From assembly GCA_024362935.1 (NCBI GenBank), contig JANCRA010000003.1:38501291-38565290 (forward strand): a DNA stretch of 64,000 bases. The letters run 5' to 3'. A model generated the notes under the pieces. The model made no database searches. It saw only the letters and a program-made list of their open reading frames with translations, and was not told the origin of the DNA. Numbering within the stretch: position 1 is the stretch's first letter; every line of letters begins with the position of its first letter. The position numbers and the translations under genes were made by a program. Positions 50,901 to 59,143 of the stretch are shown piece after piece. Origin of the DNA: Setophaga petechia (Eukaryota; Chordata; Aves; Passeriformes; Parulidae).

Positions 50901-53900
50901 TCCATGTTTCCTTCACTTATTTTCATATAAACGTGCTGATCCCCTCTGTGGGTGGTAACTGCTTAGAGCTGTAATGCACAGGCAACGCTGTGCTGAATCA
51001 GCACAACTGCCAACAAAAGAACTCCTTTTTTCATTCTCTCTGTGCACAAATCCTGTTTGCTGCCACTCTGGCTTGCAAGGGCAGGGAAGGGGACAGGGTA
51101 ATACAGAAGGCGAACAAAGTGGTTGTCTTTGCCTACATAGGACAGGAATAGTAAAACTCCCAGGAGCACAGATAAATCTTCCCTTGCTTTAAGCTGTGCC
51201 ATGCAGTCCTTCGGGGATTGGCTCAGTAGAGCTGTTTTGATAAATAGTGTCCATGTTGTGGTGGTAGTTTGTTTTCTCTGCTTTTTTTTGCCAGCCTTGG
51301 GGTTTTTTTTTGGGTTGTGATGTATAGGCTCCCTCAGCCTGAGTCATGTCAAGGATGCCATATCACAGTGGAAGTAGCTCACAACTTCCAGTTCTTTTCT
51401 TTAGTGCCTCAGCAGAGATGCAGTTTTAAATATGTCCTTTGGCTAGAAGCTTTCCTCAGGTGGGTTGGCCAATATATGCCCATTGCAGCCACTTACGAAA
51501 TCAAAACAATACTTTCCATTCCATTTTGTATCTGATGACCTGTAGCACAAAATTAGCATGCTGAGTTTTATAATGTTCAAGAGAATTATAATATAATTAC
51601 GCTTTCACTGGTGAGGAAACTGAGGTCTGCTGAATTGTGTGTACCTGAGGCTTCAACAGCAATAAACCTTACGGTCTGTAAAGAGTCCTGTTAGCTGGGC
51701 CGTAGCCAAGAGGTTTTTAAAAGCTTTGGCAGGTTTCCTGACCTGCCAATTCTGAGTCTTAATCACAGGATCCCATGTCGTCAGTACAGTGTATCTGCTT
51801 CTTTGCCAAGTTAAATAAAATGCAAGTCAGAACTCCTATGCCTTTCACATTTTCCACTCTGTTTTCGTCATTTTTTAAAACAGACAAAGCAAACAATTAA
51901 AACCAGTATTCTTTGTATGGTTCTTTCATTCTCTGTGCCTATGTTTTGATATTCTTTGTTCAGGGACATGCATCAAGAGACAGTTTATCTTTACATCTAT
52001 AAATAATACTGGGCATTCCAGAAATTTTCCTTCTGTATTTGCATACATACTTAATTTTAATCAGAAATGTACCAGTTCAGATAACCAGTATTTTTAGGAT
52101 TGGGTCAGGTTAAACTGTAGCCCGGTAAGTATGACAAAGATGAAGGGGTTATTTGTATTGATCTGTAACTTCCATAAGGATAGATCCCTGGGGTATGTTT
52201 CACCAGTGAAAGAATGTTTTGAAAATGTAGTGTATAACCTGATACGTGTGAGGACGTCTCTGACAGACCTGACAGAACTAGAATTCAACTCATGCATTTT
52301 ATGCAAAGCAAAGTTGAATTATCTCTCTCTAATGCATATTTAAAGCAGATTTTTTGTTTTTTCTTCTACATGCCATCAGATGATTTAAAAAAATGAGGGT
52401 CTCTGCTCCATTGGGGCAGCTTCCTACAATTGCTCAGTCATTTCTCTGTAGGTAGTGTACTCCTGATGTTCAAAAATCAGCCATATGACCTGAACAAAGG
52501 TGACTGAGTGAAGAGGCCTCTTAAGTCAGCTCATGAGTTGTTAAGGGAAGGTGGAGGAACATGGAGGCCTCCTTAACATGGGCGCCTGAGTCTCAAGATA
52601 AGAATAGTATGGCTCCAGAATTCTCTTCCCTTCAGACTGTGAGGTCCAGGAGCTGATCCAAAATTTGTCTCACCTCTTTGGTGTGAAAATGCAGTCTTTG
52701 CAAACCACTAGGCCCACACTGGAATAGGCAATGTGGGAGATACAGCCTAATCCTAAATACACATCTGCAGTGTTAGGAGTCTTCAGGAAGACTGAGTACA
52801 TAATGAGTTTCATTTATAAAATATCCTGCTGAACAGTTAGTAGCACAGCCTCTCCCATGCCCATTTCTCCTTTTCCTGCTGTACCAAGGCTGAGCCCAGC
52901 CCCCTGACCATTGCACATTCTCCAGAGGCACTTGGTGTTGCTCCTTCTGTTTCTCGTTCATATTCTGGTGGGGTGCCTTGGCTCTGTGCCCACCTGAATT
53001 CCAGTAGCAGCATATAGCATGGCTGTTAATGAACAAAAGCCTTGCACAGTGGTTGGATCGAAGCTAGGAAAGGACAGACATTGTGGGAAAAGGCTTTAAG
53101 TATTTCCCTTCTGCACTAATTCCTGTGCCTTATTTCTGCTCTCAAAAGACAGGCAAGTGCCACACATTGGGGATTTACTACCATTTTGCTTTCTAATGCA
53201 AAACGTGCTGTAGTATTTTGATTCTGTTTCTGTGGCTGTTTCTGCTTCTGTTACATCCCCAAGCTCTCCTTGTATCCCTAATTGCTGACTTCTGAATGTG
53301 GATCGCTTTTGAACCTTGTTATTTTATACTTTAACTTTCAGTACTTAGAACTTTATTTAGGCCAAATAGAACATTTTTTAGCAAACAATGACAGTAGAAA
53401 TATGCCCCCTGCAGTGCCTGAGCCTGGATGAAAAGTTCTGACATTGTATTATGGCTAGGGACCTGATGCACGTGTATAGACTGCATGACTTCAACTTGGA
53501 TTTCACTGTTTTGATACTTGTATGTTCTCGTGGAGCAACTGTATAGAGTTGAGCCAGCTTCTAGGCATCATGATGCAAAAATTGAGATGAGTTAGGGGTC
53601 TTTGTGTGGTTAAGGGCATGTTGATTCACTGAGGGGGTAGGCCCTAAATACCTAAATACCCAAATAAATAATATTCAGGGTACACAGGTAAGCAATCTGA
53701 CTATTTGTCCTTGTTCCCCAAGATTTTCCATGCTGAGCCTGGAGTTTGACTATATGTGCCAGTATGACTATGTGGAGATTCGTGATGGGGACAATTTGGA
53801 CAGTCGAATAATAAAGAAATTCTGTGGAAATGAGAGGCCACCTCCCATCCGAAGCACTGGGTCTTCACTCCATGTCCTCTTCCAGTCTGATGGATCCAAG

Positions 53901-56900
53901 AACTTTGATGGATTTCATGCTGTCTTTGAAGAAATTACAGGTAACCTAATCTAAAAGTGGAACATGCCACTCATTCTCATTAATTCAATTTCACTAATCT
54001 CTTTGCCTGTTTTGCTTCATTAAAAACTTTCATGCTGTGTTGCCAACAGCAACTTACATAAAGTCAGTGTGGGGAAGATTCAAAAGCTGTCAGATGGCAT
54101 GTGAATATGAGGCTCTTCTAAAAAAGACTGAATTCCTTCTACTTGTGTGAAGAACAAGCACATCAGCCAGCAGAGAAAAGCTGCTGTTTTGTGCGACTTT
54201 TCTGTTTGAATTGAAGAATTAAGAGCACAGAGGAAGTAGAGGAAGGGACGTGTGTATCTGCAGTGGCAGAACTGCTCAATGCTGTATGCAGGGGCAGAGT
54301 CATTGTCTCAAGCAGCAAAAGCCTGATGCAAAGTCTCATAGATAGTTCAGTGAAAATGCCCTGACAGAACTCTTGTGTTGGCTCATGTACCATTAGGAAT
54401 TAAAAAAAACCCCAACCAACCAAGACCAAAACAAACAAAAAATCCCCAAGTATGTACACAGAAGAAATTATTTTCTTTACAAAAAAAAATGAAGAGGCGT
54501 TTCCCATTCTGTGATTATCTCAGTGTTATGAATGACAAAAGTGGGGCTCCAGAATTACTGCTTTCATTACTACACAGTGCTTCACTCCCCTACCTTGCTT
54601 TCCATAGTTTCAAAATAGCACTGAAAGTGTATCTGGCTTGTCATTTTGCCATTGGATTTGCAGCAGCCTCCGCACTCATCCTGGATCTTCCTTGTTTAGC
54701 TATGTAAGGAATTTTGGTCAAATCTATCTACAGAACTCCTAGCACAGAAGACTAATCAGACTGTGCTGTTTTGCCATAGATAAACCCTGCAGGATCTATG
54801 ACTCACCATAACTTGCCTTCTGTACACCCTGGTGACCCACATTTCATGAGGCCATCCAGGGTATATCTGGCTCAGGAAATTTAGTTAGTTTATATAACCC
54901 TTACATAAATACACAAATCTAGCTCTTAACAATGATCAGAGGTGTATATAGCAATATGAGATGTTCATACTTCTGGATGTAGCTCCTATGCCATTTCTCA
55001 GCCTGCCCTGCTCTTCAAATGTCACCTTTAGTACCTGCTAGCAGGAGCAGTTAGCTATTGATAGTTTGCCTGGGCTTACAGCAGGAGAGGTGATATAGAA
55101 CAAATGAGTGTGGCGTGGGCTATGTTGCATAAGGGCTGCCTACACTCAGGGAACTAACATTTTCCATATGGTGCAAGCTGAATTGGTTCTGTTTTCTCTG
55201 CCCAGCAGGGAACACTTGGTATTTGAATATTGTGGAGCACTTTATTTCCGCCCCACTTTGAGTGGTAATTATTCTGAGGCTGTGAGGCTGCAAGTGTGGT
55301 AATCCACACAGAGCACGTTGTAAAGGGCTTCTCAGAGTTTGTGAGGAGCTCTATTTGTGCACTTTATTATGAGGCTGTTCTGGTCTAATGTGTAGTGCAG
55401 TGAAAGGCTTTTCAAACACTCCCAGTGTCTTTTTAAGTGAAGCACTAACCTGGCCAGCAGGACCATTTAAGGGAAGAATAGAGTGTGCATGGGGCAGCAT
55501 AGAATTGAAAGTGGGGGCAGCACAGGATCGAAAGCTCTGGCAGCACATTGAAAACTGAAGCATTTTCCCTGAAATTTCCTTCTGTGCACAGCACTGTGGA
55601 AGAGCCAAGGTCCCCAGAACAGATTTCATGGGGCTTACTAAAACAATTCCCTATGCTGCAGGTGAGAGCAGCAGCAATAGAGGTGCTTACAGAATGTGGA
55701 CTAGGACATGAAGGTGATCTGGTGTCCCCCAGCGCCATAGTGGTGTAGTGGAAAGGTCTGAAGAAGTATGTCAAAAGTAAATTCCTTCTTTTTCTGCCTC
55801 CTTTTCCTGTGAGTTCTGTACTGGCTTAGAAGCCGTAGTTTGCTGAAGCAGGGGCACTGACTGCACAGAGATCACTGGTTCAGATTCCATAATGGTCTTG
55901 ATTAATACAAAATAAGCTGCAAAGCCTATATCTCCTTTAGGAAAGGTCACAGTGTGTATAGTTATTAAAGGATGAAACCACACAACCTGCTGTGCTGCCT
56001 AGTCTGGAAGCAGGTGCTAGGTCCCATCCCATGCCAAGTGTGAAATGGGAACCAGTAATTGGCATGAATGACTAGAAGTCACTGAACAGAATTCAGATGA
56101 GAAGCATGGGAGGCCAGATGGGGAACTATCAGAGTCTCTTAAGGATTAGACATATGCTGGATCCAGTTAGATGAAAGCCAGTTACTGACTTTCAATAATG
56201 CTTTCCTTTCTGTACACACAGGCTAGTGGACATAACATAGTGACTAAACATTTGTAGTATTGTTGTTTGACTTAAGCCAGGAAATCAAGACTCCTTAAAA
56301 CAGAAAAAATATTTAGTGGTTTTTAGTATCAGGCATTTTCAAGGAGAGTGAGTATCTGACACTTACCCTTATTCACTTGACTTGCTTACTTTTCAGGAGA
56401 CAAAGCTAGGACAAAGACAAAGTTCACTAGCTTTCACCAGTGACTACAAAAATATCAGTTCTGTAAGGAGTCTTCTCCTTCCCTTTCTCAGTGATATTTT
56501 ACATTAGTTGTATACAGTACAATTGCCACATATATATTTTATTTTAAAGAATGAATTACTGTCCTTATTCAGGCCTTAATCTTCAATGAGACATGGAAGA
56601 TTCATTGCCTGGCCATGTATAAATTGATCCTACATCACCACATGAAGTCTCCAGAGAAATCTATATGTGGCATCTATATATTTCTTACCTCATGCCATCT
56701 GGATAATAAGAAACTTCTCTGAGAGAAGCTGCTCTGAGGTCGGTCCATATGGTGGCAGTGACAGATCCTGGCACCCGGGAGCTTTTCCTGAGTTGGGAGA
56801 CACCTGAGCAGCTTGTGGGAGGTGCTGAGGAGATCTGCACAGTGCTAGAACAGGCACCCCTCTGTACCCCATGTCTTTTAGAGCAGCCCAGGGTGCAGCC

Positions 56901-59143
56901 AGGGTGTGCAGCAGTTCATGGCACCTTGGGAGCGCAGGGAGGGCAAGGTCCTACTGCAGCTGCAGAGTGGAGCCCAGGCAGAGGTCAGCACCTGCTGGGA
57001 GGGAATGCAGCTGTGGTATCCCCTCAGCAGGAACCTGTCCTCTGCATGCACCAGGAAGGAGGTGATGACCCAGGGAGGGCTGCCACATAAACATGGAGCC
57101 ATGCAGGTCTGGCTGCAGGGAGGGCCAGAGCCTGTCTCTTTTGACTCAGTCATTGCTGGCAACCTCTCTTCACATACTCCTCAAGCAGAGGGACTGCAAG
57201 GCAAGGACTGGGGCAGAAAAGTCCTTCCCACTGTAAGAGATGATCAGTGTTGTTCCTGAGGAACCTCAACATACATGAGTCTCTGGGACCTGATAACATA
57301 CAACCCAGAGTCCTGAGGGATTTGGCTGATGTAGTTGCCAAATCACTTTTTAATGATATTTGAAAAGTTGTGGCAGCAAGATGAAGTCCCTGGCGACCGG
57401 AAAAGAGATAAAAATGCACCCATTTAAAAAAAGGGATAGAAAGAAGGACCACAGAAACTACTGACTTGTCAGCCTCACCTCTGTGCCTAGGAAGTTCATG
57501 GAACAGGTCCTCCCAAAAGCTGTGCTAAGGCAGATGGAGGGCAGGGGGGTGATTCAATACAGCCAGAACAGCTTCACCAAGGGCAAGTCCTGCCCTGACC
57601 AATCTAGTGGCTTTCTGCAGTCAAGGGACTACACTGGTGCACAAGGGAAGGGCTACAGATGTCATGTCTGTGGACTTTAAGAAGGCCTTTGGACATGGCC
57701 ACAACATCCTTCTGGCTAAACTGGAGAGAGATGGATTTGATGGGTGAACTATTCAGTGGATGAGGAATTGATTGAATGATCAGATTTACAGGCTGGTGGT
57801 CAACAGCTCAGTGGACATCAGTGACAAGTGGTGTCCCTCAGGGGGCCATATTGTGGTTTGGATTTTGCATGGTAACACACTAATGTTTTAGTCATTATAA
57901 AGTAGTGCTTACTCTAAATCAAGGACTTTTCAGTTTCTCTCACTCTGCCAGTGAGGAATTGCACAAGAAGCTGGGAGGGAGCATGGCCAGAACAGCTGAC
58001 ACAAAGTGGCCAAAGGGATATGCCATGCCCTTCATATAGCACATCATAAAAATATTGGGGGAGTTGGTTGTGAGCCTGGTTTGCTGCTTGGGGAGGGCCT
58101 GGGCCTCAGTCAGTGGTGTGATGAACAACTGTGTTGTGGATAGATAGTTTTAGATAGTTTTTTCTCTCCAGCATTATTTCTCTCTCTCTCTCTCTCTCCC
58201 TCCTCCTTTCAATGTAATTATTATTCCTATTATTATTATCATCATCATATTTTATTTTATTTCAATTATTAAACTGTTCATATCTCAACCAATGAGGTTT
58301 AGTTTTTCTTTCTCAAGTCTTCTCCCCTCCAGCAGTGGTGGAGTGAATAGCAGCATGGTACCTCAGCTGCCAGCTGGGGTTAAATCACAATAGTTCTATT
58401 GACTCGTCTCCTCTTAGAGCAGGCACCAAAAAACGTGTGTGTGTATTTTATTACACAATGAAATTTGCTGGTATTTAATGAACAGTTACACATTCTGATA
58501 TTAAGTTATGCTGGTGTATGCAAACTGTATACAGTTTGATGTGTATCACTATTAGATTGTTGTATGCAAGAGTTTCCCAGGGACAAAGCAACTCCCAAAA
58601 TCTAAAACAAGGTCCAAGACACAAAAAAAGACCACAAAAACCATGGATCCCAGAACTTATCCCTAAAGTCTGGGCTGAATGGCAGGAAAAATGTAGATTG
58701 CTATTAGATTTTAATTTAGTCTAAGTTCTAAATGTTCATTGAACTTGATGTAAATTAATTTTGTTCCATAAATCTTTCTCACCACTTGACTGCAATTAAA
58801 GGAAAATGGTCAAAGTAACGTATGCTGGGAAAAGAACTGCTTATCCCTATTAGATCCCTCCTCTAGTAAGTAAGGGCAGAAGACTATTTGACATGCATCA
58901 GGCCCTTTACTGTGTCTTTCTAACTTCTAACCATGTTAATATGTAATTTACCCCAAGACACAGCCACCATGAGGAAAAACGGGTAGGCTCCCCATCCTAT
59001 GAGAGACCATGAGCATTCTTGCTTTTCTTTTACAGCTTGTTCTTCATCTCCATGTCTTCATGATGGGACATGCATTCTGGACAAAAGCAGCACCTACAAG
59101 TGTGCCTGTCTGGCTGGCTATACAGGGAATCGCTGTGAAAACT
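32871..59143 (+). CDS. PAMR1: PAMR1, peptidase domain containing associated with muscle regeneration 1 (partial, exons 1-6)
   Basis: Coding exons joined by position: 32871-32943, 41480-41656, 42416-42544, 48362-48476, 53723-53940 and 59036-59143, 820 bases or 273 complete codons plus one base. All splice sites are GT-AG and all phases match. The product so far has a signal peptide (1-about 22), a cysteine-rich region (25-127), a CUB domain (128-237) and an EGF-like domain (239-271). Residue-level agreement with remembered mammalian PAMR1 is very high, for example [28 protein letters not shown] and [13 protein letters not shown]. The family continues with two Sushi domains and a trypsin-like domain generally regarded as inactive, all beyond 64000. 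The protein is predicted to be secreted; it is linked to muscle regeneration in mouse and is silenced in some cancers (family knowledge). The divergent neighbour is FJX1. Confidence 0.96.
37080..37150 (-). mobile_element. Possible MIR remnant
   Basis: TACTGATGGATAAACTGAGG followed by CATGGAAGGATCA resembles the reverse complement of the MIR core, which carries a GATGAGGAAACTGAGGC-like word. The match is short, so this is tentative. Confidence 0.35.
39172..39300 (-). mobile_element. CR1 LINE 3' end fragment
   Basis: TTTAGGTTGAAAGGGACCTC and ATGGTCCAGCCCA match the reverse complement of the CR1 3' end, where a TTGGAAGGGACC-like word precedes a TCCAACC-like word. Only the last part survives, and terminal octamer repeats are not obvious. 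Confidence 0.8.
39757..39882 (+). mobile_element. MIR SINE
   Basis: GAGTTCAATTCCCCACTCTA, then CTGGGACCTTGAGCAAAGTC and ACTTCACCTCCCTTGTGC with a following CCATCTGGAAAG, reproduces the order of the MIR tRNA-related B box (GTTCAATTCCC at 39780-39790) and core. It is the best preserved old SINE in the window. MIR is shared by mammals, birds and reptiles, so this insertion is ancient. Confidence 0.8.
40518..40580. repeat. Homopurine (A/G) tract
   Basis: About 60 bases of A and G with almost no pyrimidine, including a run of about 14 A's. It could adopt a triplex structure but is most simply a degenerate poly-A microsatellite. Confidence 0.7.
41480..41656 (+). CDS. PAMR1: PAMR1 exon 2 (cysteine-rich region, part 1)
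   Basis: 177 bases with symmetric 1-1 phase. It encodes residues 25-83, beginning [17 protein letters not shown] and containing [17 protein letters not shown] and [16 protein letters not shown]. Eleven cysteines give a compact disulfide-rich fold. The acceptor is a good pyrimidine tract ending CTGCAG and the donor is GTGTGT. Near-identity with mammalian PAMR1 makes the identification secure. Confidence 0.96.
41657..42415 (+). other. PAMR1 intron 2
   Basis: A 759-base intron with no recognisable element. The acceptor CTTTTTAG precedes exon 3. Confidence 0.85.
42416..42544 (+). CDS. PAMR1: PAMR1 exon 3 (cysteine-rich region, part 2)
   Basis: 129 bases with symmetric 1-1 phase. It encodes residues 84-126, reading [16 protein letters not shown], then [20 protein letters not shown] and DCM. 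There is an N-glycosylation sequon NGS at residue 96. The donor is a consensus GTAAGT. Skipping this exon would keep the frame. Confidence 0.96.
   Translation, partial: AAPSLRTASPVAMAPGEGHSTTSTSRESTVQSAELAGMEGTA
44380..44720. promoter_or_regulatory. Isolated CpG island inside PAMR1 intron 3
   Basis: About 340 bases are very GC-rich with dense CpG dinucleotides, and moderately GC-rich shoulders extend to about 44040 and 44970. They are surrounded by ordinary intronic sequence. No PAMR1 exon, CR1 or LTR explains it. The long frames on both strands are stop-poor but have no recognisable protein motif. It could be an alternative PAMR1 promoter, the promoter of an antisense or non-coding RNA, or a gene-body CpG island. 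A GTGAGG donor-like site lies at about 44701 on the plus strand. Confidence 0.55.
47320..47385 (-). mobile_element. Possible MIR remnant
   Basis: CATATTTTATAGCTGGGGAA, then AAGGGAGAGGTTACTG, resembles the reverse complement of the MIR core. The match is short and diverged. Confidence 0.35.
48362..48476 (+). CDS. PAMR1: PAMR1 exon 4 (CUB domain, N-terminal half)
   Basis: 115 bases, entering in phase 1 and leaving in phase 2. It encodes residues 127 (split) to 164: [20 protein letters not shown], then [17 protein letters not shown]. Cys128 and Cys150 are the first CUB disulfide pair. The donor is GTGGGT. The domain continues in exon 5. Confidence 0.95.
48477..53722 (+). other. PAMR1 intron 4
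   Basis: A 5.2 kb phase-2 intron splitting the CUB domain. It contains a CR1 3' end (49020-49312) and a short MIR-like word near 51610. The rest is unremarkable. The acceptor is TTCCCCAAG, where the base before AG is A rather than the usual pyrimidine. Confidence 0.85.
49020..49312 (-). mobile_element. CR1 LINE, 3' end with terminal octamer repeats
   Basis: Three copies of CACAGAAT (49020-49043) are the reverse complement of the ATTCTGTG-type octamers that end CR1 elements. They are followed by GTTGGAAAAGACCTTTGAG and, further on, a block with GGTGACTCCACCACCTCCCT and GCAGCCCATTCCAATGCCCC, typical of the CR1 3' region. The 5' side is truncated, as usual. Confidence 0.92.
53723..53940 (+). 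CDS. PAMR1: PAMR1 exon 5 (CUB domain, C-terminal half)
   Basis: 218 bases entering in phase 2 and leaving in phase 1. It encodes residues 165-237: [20 protein letters not shown], then [20 protein letters not shown] and [20 protein letters not shown]. Cys177 and Cys199 are the second CUB disulfide. Glu172, Asp180 and Asp221 sit at positions that bind calcium in cbCUB domains of the C1r/C1s/BMP1 type. The donor is GTAACC. Confidence 0.96.
54401..54447. repeat. A/C-rich low-complexity tract
   Basis: AAAAAAAACCCCAACCAACC followed by AAGACCAAAACAAACAAAAAA. It resembles 2641-2750 and, on the opposite strand, the tract at 63855-63989. Confidence 0.7.
57130..57851 (+). mobile_element. CR1 LINE fragment, N-terminal half of the reverse transcriptase domain
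   Basis: In shifting plus-strand frames the DNA encodes CR1 blocks in order: [42 protein letters not shown], [52 protein letters not shown], then a PSGG remnant of the PQGS block. Several stops and frameshifts make it dead. It ends abruptly at 57851, where the LTR begins. The GC-rich 400 bases upstream may be its 5' continuation but I could not confirm this. Confidence 0.9.
57852..58389 (+). mobile_element. Solo LTR of an avian endogenous retrovirus (ERVL-like)
   Basis: It begins TGTGGTTTGG and ends AAATCACA, imperfect inverted termini of the TG...CA type. Inside are a weak TATA-like CATATAG (58033-58039), a TC microsatellite (about 58175-58199), an ATT/ATC-rich stretch, and an ATTAAA polyadenylation signal at 58268-58273 followed by a CTCAACC-like block and GCTGCCAGCTGGGGTTAAA. 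This layout matches an LTR very common in bird genomes; the ERVL assignment is from memory. No internal retroviral genes are present, so it is a solo LTR. The bases next to each end (CATAT and ATAGT) do not form a clear target duplication. Confidence 0.8.
58175..58199. repeat. TC microsatellite inside the LTR
   Basis: About ten TC units followed by CCCTCCTCC. It lies within the solo LTR. Confidence 0.85.
59036..59143 (+). CDS. PAMR1: PAMR1 exon 6 (EGF-like domain)
   Basis: 108 bases with symmetric 1-1 phase. It encodes residues 238-273: [13 protein letters not shown], then [15 protein letters not shown] and YTGNRCEN. The six EGF cysteines are at 239, 244, 250, 260, 262 and 271. It has consensus sites for O-glucose (CXSXPC, Ser241), O-fucose (CXXXXTC, Thr249) and EOGT O-GlcNAc (CXXGYTGXXC, Thr267). 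The calcium-binding EGF signature is absent. The donor GTGAGT leaves one T for the next codon, as expected for Leu in the mammalian protein. Confidence 0.96.

Larger units (their letters stand above)
53941..59035 (+). other. PAMR1 intron 5
   Basis: A 5.1 kb intron holding an A/C-rich tract (54401-54447), a GC-rich unexplained block (56740-57130), a CR1 reverse-transcriptase fragment (57130-57851) and a solo LTR (57852-58389). The acceptor is TTTTCTTTTACAG. Confidence 0.85.

Noticed and set aside
56749..57090. 113-codon plus-strand frame as a gene
   Set aside because: It lies in a block next to CR1 sequence, inside a PAMR1 intron, with no splice context and no recognised domain. It is treated as probable repeat.
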